Below, in pieces: positions 16,692 to 26,177 of a DNA stretch of 64,000 bases. The notes under the pieces are model-generated. The model made no database searches, had not been told where the DNA came from, and worked only from the letters and a program-made list of their open reading frames with translations. Location of the stretch: positions 1,798,001 through 1,862,000 of the forward strand of contig NC_013523.1 of the NCBI RefSeq assembly GCF_000024985.1, given 5' to 3'. The translations under genes were made by a program, and so were the position numbers. Source of the stretch: Sphaerobacter thermophilus DSM 20745 (GTDB lineage Bacteria; Chloroflexota; Chloroflexia; Thermomicrobiales; Thermomicrobiaceae). The stretch's first letter is position 1. Every line of letters begins with the position of its first letter.

Positions 16692-18149
16692 TCACCCCTC
16701 ATCCTCGAGAGCCTGCTCAAGAAGCTGCCTGGCTACCGCCGGATTGGCGGTGCCGCGCATGTGGCGCATGACCTGGCCGAGCAGGAACCCAATAGCCGCT
16801 TTCTTCCCCTTGCGGTAATCCGCCACCGCGGCCGGGTTCTCGGCCAGCACGGTCTTCACCACCTCGGCCAACTGAGCGGCATCGCTCACCTGGGCCAGCC
16901 CGCGCTCCTCCACGATCGCGTCCGGGTCCCGTCCGGTCTCGTGGACGGCCGCGAGCACCTCTTTGGCCGACCGCATGGTGATGGTGCCGTCTGTGACCAG
17001 CGTAATCAGCCGGCGCAACTGCTGCGGCGAGACGTTGATCTCGTCGATAGCCAGGTCCTGGTCGCGCATCAACGCGAAGATCTCGCCGGTGATCCAGTTG
17101 GCCGCGTCCCGCGCCAGAGCCTGGTTCCCGTCGACGACGGACTCAAAATAGTCAGCGACGGCGCGCTCCTCGGTCAGTAGCGCCGCGTCGCTCTCGGAGA
17201 GCCCGTACTGCGCGGCGAAGCGCGCCCGCCGCGCCGCCGGCAATTCCGGCATCCGCGCGCGGATCCCGGCGACATCTTCCTCGGTCAGGTAGAGCGGTGG
17301 CAGGTCGGGCTCGGGAAAGTAGCGGTAGTCCTCGGCGAACTCCTTGGTCCGCTGGGACACCGTGATGCCCTGGTCATCGAGCCAGCCCCGCGTCTCCTGG
17401 ACCAGCGTCTCGCCGTTCCGGAGGGCCGCACGCTGCCGCTCGATCTCGTAGTGCAGCGCCCGCTCGACCGCCCGGAAGCTGTTCATGTTCTTGATCTCGA
17501 CCTTGGGGCCGACGACGGTGCCATCGGTGCTGCGCTGCGAGATGTTGGCATCGCAGCGGAAGGCGCCCTCCTCCATGTTCCCGGTCGACACCCCAAGGTA
17601 GCGGAGAACCTGGCGCAGCGCGACCAGGAAGCTGCGGGCCTCCTCCGGCGAGCGGAGGTCCGGCTCGGTGACGATCTCGATCAGCGGCACCCCGGAGCGG
17701 TTGGCGTCGACCAGGCTGTAGCTCCGCCCGTTGCTCGCCCGGTGCACCAGTCGTGCCGTGTCCTCTTCGAGGTGTACACGGCGAATCCCGACCCGCCCTG
17801 TGCCGTTGGCCGTCGGGAACTCAAAGACGCCGTTGACGCACAACGGCAGGTCGTACTGCGAGATCTGGTACCCCTTCATCAGATCGGGGTACATGTAGTT
17901 TTTCCGGTCGAACTTGCTGTAGGAAGGAATCGAGCAGCCGAGCGACAGGCCGGCCATGATGGTGTAGGCCACCGCTTCGCGGTTGATGACCGGGAGTGCG
18001 CCCGGGAGCCCGAGACACACCGGACAAACATGTGTATTCGGCTCGGCCGTCTGGTACGCCGCCGAGCACCCACAGAACATCTTGGACCGGGTCAGAAGCT
18101 GCGCGTGAACCTCTAACCCGATGATGGTCTCAAATTCCACCTGGATCAC
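16692..18149 (-). CDS. gatB: Asp-tRNA(Asn)/Glu-tRNA(Gln) amidotransferase subunit B
   Basis: A 485-aa protein of standard GatB length. It starts with [23 protein letters not shown] and has the [15 protein letters not shown] zinc/cysteine motif and the [21 protein letters not shown] region. The helical/YqeY tail ends near the C-terminus ([14 protein letters not shown]). With GatA and GatC it converts Glu-tRNA(Gln) and/or Asp-tRNA(Asn) to the amidated forms. gatA and gatC are not adjacent, so they must be elsewhere. A TATAAT -10 box lies 39 bp upstream. Confidence 0.96.
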   Translation of the reverse strand: MIQVEFETIIGLEVHAQLLTRSKMFCGCSAAYQTAEPNTHVCPVCLGLPGALPVINREAVAYTIMAGLSLGCSIPSYSKFDRKNYMYPDLMKGYQISQYDLPLCVNGVFEFPTANGTGRVGIRRVHLEEDTARLVHRASNGRSYSLVDANRSGVPLIEIVTEPDLRSPEEARSFLVALRQVLRYLGVSTGNMEEGAFRCDANISQRSTDGTVVGPKVEIKNMNSFRAVERALHYEIERQRAALRNGETLVQETRGWLDDQGITVSQRTKEFAEDYRYFPEPDLPPLYLTEEDVAGIRARMPELPAARRARFAAQYGLSESDAALLTEERAVADYFESVVDGNQALARDAANWITGEIFALMRDQDLAIDEINVSPQQLRRLITLVTDGTITMRSAKEVLAAVHETGRDPDAIVEERGLAQVSDAAQLAEVVKTVLAENPAAVADYRKGKKAAIGFLLGQVMRHMRGTANPAVARQLLEQALEDEG

Positions 18150-18187
18150 CCCGCCCTGTTTGCGGTCCTGGGGACCACACCGGCGCG

Positions 18188-18214
18188 ATTATAACACGGC
18201 CAATTCCACGGCAA
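18188..18214 (-). promoter_or_regulatory. gatB promoter
   Basis: Leftward TATAAT (18188-18193), a perfect -10 box, with TTGCCG (18209-18214) upstream at a short 15-bp spacer. Predicted leader about 30 nt. Confidence 0.55.
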
Positions 18215-18381
18215 CGCGGCCCCCGATGTCAAACGCCACGCTCCCGTCTGGCGCCGCATTGGAGCGCAGACACGCGCGTCTGAGCACATCGGAGAGGCGC
18301 CCGCGTCGCCTCCGCGCGACGCTCGCGGGGGGCAGACGCCAGCACGCTGCCAGCGCCCGTTGCTCGGGTGGATCGACGGGC

Positions 18382-19605
18382 TCAGGGGCTGAGTGCGAGG
18401 AACGGGCTCGGGTCGACTGGCGTGCCGTTGACGCGGATTTCGTAGTGGACGTGAGCGCCGGTGGACCGGCCGGTGTTGCCGGATAGCGCGACAACCTGTC
18501 CCCGCTCGACGCGCTCTCCTGGGCTGACCAGAACAGAGGAGTTGTGCCCGTAGTAGGTGCTGATGCCGTTGCCGTGGTCGATGACCACCAGACTGCCATA
18601 GGCACCGGACCAGCCGGCGATCCGCACGACTCCGGCGCCGGTTGCGAGAACTGGCGTCCCCTGCGGCACTGCGAAGTCGATGCCCGTGTGCATCTCGGAC
18701 GCAGCCTCGCCGTCGGCACTCCCAAAGGGATTCCCACGGACGCCGAAGCCCGAGGTGATCGGGCCGGACACCGGCTGGCCGCGCGGCACATCGGGAGAGA
18801 AGGCAACCACGGACGGGGCGATCCCCGCGCTCAAGACGCCGCTCTGCTCCACCGCCGCGAGCCGCGCTCGCGCCCGCGTGTCGATCTCGTCGAGGACGGC
18901 GTGCAACGCCTGAACCCGCTGCTGGGCGTACTCGATGCGGGCGCGGGCCGCGTCACCCGGATCACTCGGCAGATTGGCCGGCACCGCGGGCCCCCCCGAT
19001 GCGTCATCTCCAGCGGGAAGGCCCACGAGTTGACGCATCCGCGCGGCGAGATTCTCGACAGTGTCGATCTGCTCCTCCAGCGCCGCGATCCGGCTCTCCA
19101 GGTCCTGCACCTCCTGGACGCGCGCCTGCTCGGCCGCCTGCAGGGCAGCCTGAGTCTCCGACAGCTCCGCCGACTGCTCTCGCGACAGGTGGAACAGCAT
19201 GCTGCTGTCTCGCTCGGCCTGCTCCAGGTCGGCGATCAACGCGGAGAGCTGAGCCTTCAGCGCCGCGGCTTCGGCCGCCGCGGCCGCAGCGCCAGCGTCG
19301 GGCACCGGCGTCACCGGCGACGGCTCGCTCACCCGGGCGGCCACGTCGGGCGTGTAGGCCGTATCCCGGCTCGTGGCATAGACCAGGAGGCCCGTCGTGC
19401 CGACCATGCCCATCAGGAGGACGGCCAGCAACCAGGAGGGCACCACCGTGGGCGCACGCAACCACTGGAGCGCTGCGGCAACAAGACCGGCAGACGGCGT
19501 TCTTTGCGCACGCGACAGTCGCCCCGCTTCCGCCGGTGAGGGCGGCGACAGCGGCCGGAATACGGTTGTGGCACGCGGCACGTACGCCGGATCATTCACG
19601 ACCAT
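18382..19605 (-). CDS. Membrane-anchored M23 peptidase with coiled coil
   Basis: A 407-aa protein. It has a cytoplasmic basic N-terminus, one membrane segment (WLLAVLLMGMVGTTGLLVYA, about residues 55-75), a long coiled coil (about 110-230; rich in LEQAERDSS, LESRIAALEEQ) and a C-terminal LytM/M23 domain. The zinc motifs are HTGIDFAVPQGTPV (HxxxD) and GAHVHYEIRV (HxH), so it looks catalytically intact. It probably cleaves or regulates peptidoglycan cleavage outside the membrane, like NlpD/EnvC-type proteins. The start at ATG 19605 lies 6 nt after a -10 box. It is divergent from nuoG. Confidence 0.88.
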   Translation of the reverse strand: MVVNDPAYVPRATTVFRPLSPPSPAEAGRLSRAQRTPSAGLVAAALQWLRAPTVVPSWLLAVLLMGMVGTTGLLVYATSRDTAYTPDVAARVSEPSPVTPVPDAGAAAAAAEAAALKAQLSALIADLEQAERDSSMLFHLSREQSAELSETQAALQAAEQARVQEVQDLESRIAALEEQIDTVENLAARMRQLVGLPAGDDASGGPAVPANLPSDPGDAARARIEYAQQRVQALHAVLDEIDTRARARLAAVEQSGVLSAGIAPSVVAFSPDVPRGQPVSGPITSGFGVRGNPFGSADGEAASEMHTGIDFAVPQGTPVLATGAGVVRIAGWSGAYGSLVVIDHGNGISTYYGHNSSVLVSPGERVERGQVVALSGNTGRSTGAHVHYEIRVNGTPVDPSPFLALSP

Positions 19606-19611
19606 GACTTG

Positions 19612-19640
19612 ACAATACGAAGCGCGCAACTTGTGAACAA
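19612..19640 (-). promoter_or_regulatory. Leaderless-type promoter of the M23 peptidase gene
   Basis: Leftward TTGTTC (19635-19640) and TATTGT (19612-19617) with a 17-bp spacer. Six nucleotides separate the -10 box from the ATG at 19605, so transcription should begin at or beside the start codon. The rest of the 347-bp gap to nuoG shows only a weak plus-strand -10-like TAAGAT near 19796. Confidence 0.6.
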
Positions 19641-19952
19641 TGGTACACAGGTACCGGCTGGCGCACGGCTGAAAGGCTTTCGCGCCGAGACGCGCGTCCC
19701 GCTCTGTCCCGGACTCCTGGGCTAACCGCCGGGCCGCACACGTTCGTGGCTCGTATTGCAACACCGAGATTGTGAAAGGTTGCGCGTTCCTATGGTAAGA
19801 TCTGGCTGCCGCTGGCCCGGACAATGCGGTCGCAGAGTATACGCGGCCGCACCGGTCCCGACCGGTGACCGGTACGGCGGCACCGCGCGACCGGACCCAG
19901 TCCGAGGCCGCGGCTTCGGGGGACTGGGCAGCGAGGAGGCGAGACCAACGCC

Positions 19953-22349
19953 GTGGTCGTGAAGTCTGAAGCGAAACTAGTCACCCTGAAGATCAACGAT
20001 CAGGAAGTCACCGTCCCGGAGGGCACCACGATCCTCCAGGCGTGTCAGACGGCGGGCATTGAGGTGCCCAACCTCTGTTACCAGCCGCTCCTGCGACCCT
20101 GGGGTTCCTGCCGTATCTGTACGGTGGAGGTCCTGGGCAGGCGTGGGGGACTCGTCGAGTCGTGCGCGGCACAGGTCCGTGAGGGCATGGAGGTCCGCAC
20201 CCACTCGCCCGAGGTCCTGAAGTCCCGCCAGTTCATCCTCCAGATGTATTTGATCGACCACGCACTCGACTGCCCCACCTGCGACAAGTCGGGTGAGTGC
20301 TACCTCCAGGACAACACTTATCTGCACAACGTCCACCTGAACCCGTATCGCCGCCCGAAGCTGGCCAAGCCGTACACGCACCTGAGCGACGTCATCGACT
20401 ACAAGTGGGACCGCTGCATCATGTGCGCGCGGTGTACCCGCGTCTGCGACGAGGTCATCGGCGTGACGGCGATCGGCGTCCTCAACCGGGGGCTGGAGGC
20501 CGAGATCGGGCCTGCCTACGGCACCGACCTGCGCGAGGGCACCTGCACCTCCTGCGGCATGTGCATCGCCGTCTGCCCGGTCGGCGCGTTGACCGACCGC
20601 CGCTTCGGAATGCACCCGTGGGAGCTGGATGCGACGGAGACGATCTGCGGGTTCTGCGACGTCGGCTGTACCCTGAACGTCGAGCACAGCCGGGGGATCG
20701 TCCGGCGGGTGACCCACCTGTGGGACCGCGGCGTGAACCACGGCTACACCTGCGAGCGGGGTAAGTGGGGCTACGCACAGGTCCAGCACCCGGACCGGCT
20801 CGAGACCGCCTACATCCGCCAGGGCGATGAATTCGTTGCCGCCGACCTGGACGACGCCCTCGACCGGGTAGCGGATGCCTTCCGCCGCTATCAGGGCGAC
20901 CAGTTCGCCGCGCTCGCGTCGCCTGAGAACACCAACGAAGAGAACTACCTGCTGCAGCAGTTCACTCGTGCCGTGATGGGCACCAACAACATCGACCGCC
21001 TGCGCCACCGGGGACAGAGCGGGGTCAGCCAGGCGCTGCGCGACTCCTTCGGTCGCCCGGCGAGCACCAACTCGATGCAGGAGGCATTCACCGACACCCA
21101 GTGCATGCTGGTCGTCGGCCCCAACATCGGAGAGACCGCTCCGGTCGGGAGCTACTGGCTCTACTGGTCGCGGAACTACCGTGAGGCGAAGACCGTCGTC
21201 GTCAGCCACGACCACTTCCCGCTCTGCGACCGCGCCGAGGTCTGGATCAAGCCGCCACGGGGTGCCGAGGCCAGGGTAATCGACGCCATGGCGCGCATCA
21301 TCCTCGACGCCGGGTTGGCACGCCCGGCCGAGAGTGCCAGCGCCGGGTTCGAGGCCTGGCGCGCGAGCCTGGCCCAGGTGGATCCGGAGCAGGTCGCCGC
21401 GGAGGTCGGCATCGACGTCGCCACGCTCCGCCGCGCGGCGATTCTCTACGCCACGGGCGGGGTCGGCGAGGTGGACGGCCGCGATCTGGCGGACTATCCG
21501 GCCAGCGCGATTTACCAGACGCTCGGCACCGACCGCGGCGCGGACGCCCACCCGGCTGCCGTGGCACTCAACAACCTGGCCCTGTTGACCGGCAACGTCG
21601 GCCGCGCCGGTGGCGGCGTGATCGCCTTCCGAGGGTCGGCCAACTTCCAGGGCGCGACCGACATGGGATGCGAGGCGGGCTACTTCCCCGGCTACCAGCC
21701 GGTCGACGACCCGGAGATCCGCCGGAAGTTCGAGGCGGCCTGGCTCCCGCGATGGAACGACGCGGCCGTGCCGCAGAACGGCTTCAAGCCGCTGCGTGAG
21801 CTCCCGGCCACGCCGGGCCTGGATCTCGACGGGATGATCGCCGCGATCGAGGCCGGCCAGATCAAGGCGATGTACATCGCGGCATCGAGCCACGAGTACA
21901 GCCCAGGGATCGACGAGCGGTTGCTGGCGGTTCTGCCGAAGCTGGAGTTCCTGGTCGTCGAGGACAGCTTCCCGAGCGATCTGGCGAAGCTCGCGCACGT
22001 GGTGTTGCCGGGTGCAATGTTCCTGGAGAAGGACGGCTCCTACACCAACGCGGATCGCACCATCCAGCGGCTACGCTACACCGTCGCCCCACCCGGCGAC
22101 GCCCAGCCGAGCTGGTGGTTCCTGCAGGAGATCGCCGAACGGCTCGGCTACAACCTGACCTACCGGCACCCGTCCTTCGTGCTCGAGGAGATCGCCCAGC
22201 TCACACCGATCTACCGCGGCGTGTCGCTGCCCCGGCTGGAGCGTGGCCCGCTCCAGTGGCCGGTGCAGCCCTTCGGTGCGGAGCAGTCGGTTTTCTTGGA
22301 ACTTGGGGACGGGTTGGCGCCCGAGGCGGTCCGCTTCGTCGCGGACTAA
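19953..22349 (+). CDS. nuoG: NADH-quinone oxidoreductase subunit G (NuoG-like)
   Basis: A 798-aa iron-sulfur protein. In order: [2Fe-2S] domain (CYQPLLRPWGSCRICTVEV ... ESCAAQ), His-Cys cluster motif HALDCPTCDKSGEC, two [4Fe-4S] motifs (CIMCARCTRVCDEV and CTSCGMCIAVCPVGA), then a molybdopterin-oxidoreductase-like domain with its own cluster (CGFCDVGC ... TC). At the position where formate dehydrogenases carry the Mo-binding Cys/Sec there is RLRHRGQSGVSQ, and the usual C-terminal Mo-cofactor domain is missing. It is therefore NuoG-like, not an active FDH. The GTG 19953 start follows GAGGAGG. nuoI comes next. Confidence 0.88.
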   Translation: MVVKSEAKLVTLKINDQEVTVPEGTTILQACQTAGIEVPNLCYQPLLRPWGSCRICTVEVLGRRGGLVESCAAQVREGMEVRTHSPEVLKSRQFILQMYLIDHALDCPTCDKSGECYLQDNTYLHNVHLNPYRRPKLAKPYTHLSDVIDYKWDRCIMCARCTRVCDEVIGVTAIGVLNRGLEAEIGPAYGTDLREGTCTSCGMCIAVCPVGALTDRRFGMHPWELDATETICGFCDVGCTLNVEHSRGIVRRVTHLWDRGVNHGYTCERGKWGYAQVQHPDRLETAYIRQGDEFVAADLDDALDRVADAFRRYQGDQFAALASPENTNEENYLLQQFTRAVMGTNNIDRLRHRGQSGVSQALRDSFGRPASTNSMQEAFTDTQCMLVVGPNIGETAPVGSYWLYWSRNYREAKTVVVSHDHFPLCDRAEVWIKPPRGAEARVIDAMARIILDAGLARPAESASAGFEAWRASLAQVDPEQVAAEVGIDVATLRRAAILYATGGVGEVDGRDLADYPASAIYQTLGTDRGADAHPAAVALNNLALLTGNVGRAGGGVIAFRGSANFQGATDMGCEAGYFPGYQPVDDPEIRRKFEAAWLPRWNDAAVPQNGFKPLRELPATPGLDLDGMIAAIEAGQIKAMYIAASSHEYSPGIDERLLAVLPKLEFLVVEDSFPSDLAKLAHVVLPGAMFLEKDGSYTNADRTIQRLRYTVAPPGDAQPSWWFLQEIAERLGYNLTYRHPSFVLEEIAQLTPIYRGVSLPRLERGPLQWPVQPFGAEQSVFLELGDGLAPEAVRFVAD

Positions 22350-22404
22350 GCGACAACCGGCAGCGCGCGGCGCGGCCGCGGGCAGGAAGAGGATCGGCAT
22401 CGCG

Positions 22405-22851
22405 ATGCTCGACGAAGTCAAAGGCTTTTGGGTCACCTTCCGGCGACTGTTCACGCCGAACGTGACCATCCAGTACCCCGAAGAGAAGCGGCAGATGGCA
22501 CCGCGCTTCCGCGGGCTGCCGTCGCTCCGCGCCGACCCGGAGACGGGCGAGCCGCTCTGCGTCGCCTGCGGCCTGTGTGCCCGGATCTGTCCGACGAGCT
22601 GCCTGGAGATGACCGTTGTCCCGTCCGAAGAGGGCGACCGCGAGCTGGCCGAGTTCATTTTGCGCTCCGGCCGGTGCCTCTTCTGCGGGATGTGCGCACA
22701 GGTGTGCCCGGTCGACGCGATCACCATGAGCGGCGAGTACGAGCTCGCCACCCTGCAGCGGGACGGTCTGATCTACACCAAGACCGAGCTGGCCGCCATC
22801 GGCGCCCAGAACCTCGGCTGGTGGGACGCTGACACACAGGACGCACGGTAA
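22405..22851 (+). CDS. nuoI: NADH-quinone oxidoreductase subunit I (NuoI-like ferredoxin)
   Basis: A 148-aa protein with two [4Fe-4S] motifs, CVACGLCARICPTSC and CLFCGMCAQVCPVDA, and the NuoI-type N-terminus (GFWVTFRRLFTPNVTIQYPEE, with FRGLP before the first cluster). It passes electrons between NuoG-side clusters and the membrane arm of complex I. It starts at ATG 22405, 55 bp after nuoG, with GGAAGAGG upstream. No other nuo genes follow, so this pair is split from the rest of complex I. Confidence 0.9.
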   Translation: MLDEVKGFWVTFRRLFTPNVTIQYPEEKRQMAPRFRGLPSLRADPETGEPLCVACGLCARICPTSCLEMTVVPSEEGDRELAEFILRSGRCLFCGMCAQVCPVDAITMSGEYELATLQRDGLIYTKTELAAIGAQNLGWWDADTQDAR

Positions 22852-22885
22852 CCGTCCGGTTCAGCACAGCACGGAACGCTCAATC

Positions 22886-22915
22886 ACCGCCGGCCACGTT
22901 CTGGCCGGCGGTTTT
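22886..22915 (+). terminator. Rho-independent terminator of nuoG-nuoI
   Basis: A 10-bp stem ACCGCCGGCC / GGCCGGCGGT with a 7-nt loop followed by TTTT. The remaining 250 bp before the aldehyde dehydrogenase gene hold no clear feature. Confidence 0.85.
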
Positions 22916-23165
22916 CGCCTGTCAGAACGCACGGTGCATCAAGCCGCGTGGCCAGCCACGGGTCTGAGAGCGGGTTCCCGGCGGCGGGCCAGCGAGCCGG
23001 ATCATGACCACCCGTGCAGAACCCCGTCGCCTAAGTCGTTTCGGTATCATCCTGAGCGCGTTGACCCGCCCTGGACCGGGGCATATCATCGCAGGCATGA
23101 GGTGCGCCGGGGGCGGCTGTGGCCGCGCACGCATCCCGGCTACCTGCGCGATGGGAGGGCAAGCG

Positions 23166-24602
23166 ATGGCCAAGGAATATCGTTTCTATTGCGCCGGCGA
23201 GTGGCGCTCCTCCGACCAGCCACTCGAGGTGATCAACCCGTACAACGGCGAGGTGGTAGGCACCACATCCTTCGCCACCGATCAGGACCTGGAGGATGCC
23301 ATCACCGCCGCCGAGCGCGCCTTTGAAGAGACCAGACGGCTCCAAAGCTACGAGCGCGCAGCCATCCTGGAGCGGCTCGCCGATGGGCTGGAAGCGCGCC
23401 AGGAGGAGTTCGCCCGCCTGTTGGCGCAGGAGGCCGGCAAGCCGATCCGCGACGCGCGCACCGAGGTCGCCCGCGGTGTCTTCACGCTGCGGACGGCCGT
23501 CGAGGAGGCCAAGCGCATCGGCGGCGAGCTGATCCCGCTCGACTGGATGGCCAGCTCTCAGGGTCGCTTCGGTGTGACCCGCCGCTTCCCGATCGGCCCG
23601 ATCGCCGGCATCTCGCCGTTCAACTTCCCGCTGAACCTCGCCCTGCACAAGGTGGCTCCGGCGATCGCCTCCGGGAACACGATCGTCCTCAAGCCGCCCA
23701 CGCACGACCCGCTGACCATGCTCACCTTCGCCGAGTTGATCGACGAGGCCGGGCTTCCCAAGGGCGCGGTCAGCATCATGCCGATGGACCGTACGGTCGG
23801 CGATCGGCTGGTTACCGACCCCCGCTTCAAGATGCTATCCTTCACCGGCTCCCCGGCCGTCGGCTGGGACATGAAGTCCCGGGCCGGCAAGAAGAAGGTC
23901 GTGTTGGAGCTGGGTGGCAACGCGGGTGTCGTCGTCGACAAGGACGCGAACCTGCCGCTGGCGATCTCGCGGGTGCGGGTGGGGGCGTTCGCCTACGCCG
24001 GGCAGGTCTGCATCGCGGTTCAGCGGGTTTACATCCACCGCTCGCGCTACGACGAGTTCGTGGAGAAGTTCGTGGCCGCGGTCAAGGAGATCAAGATCGG
24101 CGACCCGCTGGACGAGGCGACCGAACTGGGCCCGATGATCGACGAGAAGGCCGCCGCGCGCACTGAGGACTGGGTCAACACCGCCGTCTCCGAAGGCGCG
24201 CGCGTCCTGATCGGTGGCAAGGCCGAGGGTCGCTTCTTCCAACCGACGGTGTTGGTCGATGTCCCGCCGACGAGCTTCGTCTGCTCCCGCGAGGCGTTCG
24301 CGCCGCTGGTGAACCTCTTCCCGTTCGACGACTTCGAAGAGGCGCTGGCGGCGGTCAACGACTCCGAGTACGGGCTGCAGGCCGGCGTGTTCACCAACCG
24401 GCTGGAGCACGCGCTCCGTGCCTGGGAGGTGCTGGAGGTCGGCGGCGTGGTCATCAACGACATCCCGACCTACCGAATCGACCATATGCCGTACGGTGGC
24501 GTGAAGGACTCCGGACTGAGCCGCGAGGGTCTGCGCTACGCGATCGAGGACATGACGGAACCGCGGCTGATGGTCATCAATCGGGTACCGGACGAGGAAT
24601 AG
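23166..24602 (+). CDS. NAD(P)-dependent aldehyde dehydrogenase
   Basis: A 478-aa member of the ALDH superfamily. Seen: ISPFNFPLNLALHKVAPA (cofactor pocket), FTGSPAVGWDM, VLELGGNAGVVV (general-base Glu) and YAGQVCIAVQRVYIH (catalytic Cys). The C-terminus has PYGGVKDSGLSREG. It oxidises an aldehyde to the acid; the particular substrate is not evident. The ATG at 23166 is chosen because homology starts there (MAKEYRFYCAGEW). An earlier in-frame start at 23004 adds an unlikely Gly/Arg-rich leader. A strong hairpin follows. Confidence 0.92.
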   Translation: MAKEYRFYCAGEWRSSDQPLEVINPYNGEVVGTTSFATDQDLEDAITAAERAFEETRRLQSYERAAILERLADGLEARQEEFARLLAQEAGKPIRDARTEVARGVFTLRTAVEEAKRIGGELIPLDWMASSQGRFGVTRRFPIGPIAGISPFNFPLNLALHKVAPAIASGNTIVLKPPTHDPLTMLTFAELIDEAGLPKGAVSIMPMDRTVGDRLVTDPRFKMLSFTGSPAVGWDMKSRAGKKKVVLELGGNAGVVVDKDANLPLAISRVRVGAFAYAGQVCIAVQRVYIHRSRYDEFVEKFVAAVKEIKIGDPLDEATELGPMIDEKAAARTEDWVNTAVSEGARVLIGGKAEGRFFQPTVLVDVPPTSFVCSREAFAPLVNLFPFDDFEEALAAVNDSEYGLQAGVFTNRLEHALRAWEVLEVGGVVINDIPTYRIDHMPYGGVKDSGLSREGLRYAIEDMTEPRLMVINRVPDEE

Positions 24603-24608
24603 CGGCCT

Positions 24609-24644
24609 GTCGGGCCCGGTCGAACACAAACGACCGGGCCCGAC
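24609..24644 (+). terminator. Terminator hairpin after the aldehyde dehydrogenase gene
   Basis: A 14-bp perfect stem GTCGGGCCCGGTCG / CGACCGGGCCCGAC with an 8-nt loop (aacacaaa), 7 bp after the stop. No T-run. Confidence 0.65.
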
Positions 24645-24716
24645 GCCGTGGCACACTGCGCGCGAAGACATGCCGCCGGGCAAGCTTGAGCGCAGGCGGC
24701 GAGGAGCATCACCAGT

Positions 24717-26072
24717 ATGGAGACAAAAACCCGGAACCGCGCGGCTCTCATCGCCGCGACGGGCGTGCCGTTGGCTTTGCTCGCGGCGCGCCGCCGCCGT
24801 GCTCCGCATCGGGCACAGGCCACAGGCGACCGACGTGCATCAGTCGTGGTCGCCGGGGCGGGCTTCGGCGGCATCGCGGTCCTGAACGCGCTGCGGAATG
24901 CGGGGCTGGACGGAGCCGACATCCTGCTGATCGACCAGCACAACTACCATCTCTTTACCCCGCTGCTGTACCAGGTCGCCACCGGGTCGGTGGACGACCA
25001 GCATATCGCCTACCCCCTGCGCCCGTTCTGCGCGGGGGTCCCGGCCGAGTTCCTCTGCACGACGATTCGCGGGGTGAATCTGGTCGACCAGGTCGTGGAG
25101 ACCGACGCCGGGCGAATCCGCTATGACTACCTCGTCCTGGCCCTCGGCAGCCAGACGAACTACTTCGGCATGCACGAGGTAGAACGCGAGGCGCTCGGAC
25201 TCAAGACCATCCCCGCCGCCAGCTCGATCCGAGCACGCATCATCGACTCCGTTGAGCGCGCTGCCGTGGCATCCGACCCGGAGGAGCGCCGCTGGCTCCT
25301 CACCTTCGCCGTCGTTGGCGCTGGTGCCACCGGCGTGGAACTGGTCGCCTCGCTCGACGACCTGTTACGAAACAACCTGCTGCCCTACTACCCCAGCCTC
25401 CGCGGGGAGGAGCCACGCATCGTCCTGATCGAGGCGATGGACACGATCCTTCCGGGCACCACACCCAGGATGCGCGCCATTGCCGAGCGGCGACTCAAAG
25501 ACCTGGGCATTGATATCCGGCTCAAGACCGCCGTCGCCGGTGTGCGCAACGGTGCCCTGGTCACCCGGGCGGGCGACGAGATCGCCGCCGCGACGCTCAT
25601 CTGGACGGCAGGCATCCGGCCCAATCCGGTCGCCGCGTCGCTACCCGTTGAGAAGAGCCGCGACGGCCGGATCGTCGTCGACGAGTACCTGCGCATCCCG
25701 AGCGCGCCCAACGTCTTCGCACTTGGCGACAACGCCTTCGTCCCGGACCAGAACAGCGGCGCCCCGCTGCCGGCGAACGCCTCCGTCGCCGTCCGGGAAG
25801 GGGCAGCCGTGGGCCGCAACCTGGTGCGGCTCCTGACCGGCCACCCACTCGAGCCCTTCGTCTTCCGTTCGCCGGGCGAGATGATCGCCCTCGGGCGTGG
25901 CCACGCGGCGGCCACCATCGGCCCGGTAGCGTTCGGCGGCCTGCCGGCATGGCTCGTCTGGCGTGTCTTCCACCTGTCGCAGATCATGGGTGTGCGCAGC
26001 CGGGTCGGCGTCACGCTCGACTGGACCGCCGCTCTGCTCTCCCGGCGCTACATCGCCAACACGGAGGTGTGA
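24717..26072 (+). CDS. Type II NADH dehydrogenase-like FAD/NAD(P) oxidoreductase
   Basis: A 451-aa protein. It begins with a short positively charged stretch and a hydrophobic segment (ALIAATGVPLALLAARRRR), a probable membrane anchor. It then has the FAD motif VVVAGAGFGGIAVLNALR, an NAD motif FAVVGAGATGVELVASL and the second FAD motif NVFALGDNAFV. The C-terminal helix (VFHLSQIMGVRSRVGVTLDW) resembles the membrane-contacting end of NDH-2. It probably passes electrons from NADH to quinone without pumping protons. ATG 24717. Confidence 0.85.
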   Translation: METKTRNRAALIAATGVPLALLAARRRRAPHRAQATGDRRASVVVAGAGFGGIAVLNALRNAGLDGADILLIDQHNYHLFTPLLYQVATGSVDDQHIAYPLRPFCAGVPAEFLCTTIRGVNLVDQVVETDAGRIRYDYLVLALGSQTNYFGMHEVEREALGLKTIPAASSIRARIIDSVERAAVASDPEERRWLLTFAVVGAGATGVELVASLDDLLRNNLLPYYPSLRGEEPRIVLIEAMDTILPGTTPRMRAIAERRLKDLGIDIRLKTAVAGVRNGALVTRAGDEIAAATLIWTAGIRPNPVAASLPVEKSRDGRIVVDEYLRIPSAPNVFALGDNAFVPDQNSGAPLPANASVAVREGAAVGRNLVRLLTGHPLEPFVFRSPGEMIALGRGHAAATIGPVAFGGLPAWLVWRVFHLSQIMGVRSRVGVTLDWTAALLSRRYIANTEV

Positions 26073-26077
26073 GGGCT

Positions 26078-26172
26078 GTTGCGTGTTGCGTGTTGCGTAC
26101 TCCGTAGTACGTAACCGGCTACTGGGCTGCTCCCATGGCATCACGGAACACGCAACACGGAACACGCAGTAC
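26078..26172. repeat. Composite palindrome built of GTGTTGCGT-type heptamers
   Basis: The left arm has three tandem GTTGCGT units (26078-26098). The right arm has CACGGAACACGCAACACGG and ACACGCAGTAC, an imperfect reverse complement. It lies between the NDH-2-like gene and the convergent broken methyltransferase gene and could form a long hairpin at both 3' ends. Compare 56925-57015. Confidence 0.55.
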
Positions 26173-26177
26173 ACTTT

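Noticed and set aside
19977-21998. Long antisense open frame opposite nuoG (673 codons)
   Set aside because: High-GC coding DNA gives long open frames on the other strand. The translation is Arg/Val/Asp-rich without any family motif, and the plus-strand gene is unambiguous.
19953-22349. Formate dehydrogenase alpha subunit
   Set aside because: The Mo-ligand Cys/Sec and the C-terminal Mo-cofactor domain are absent.
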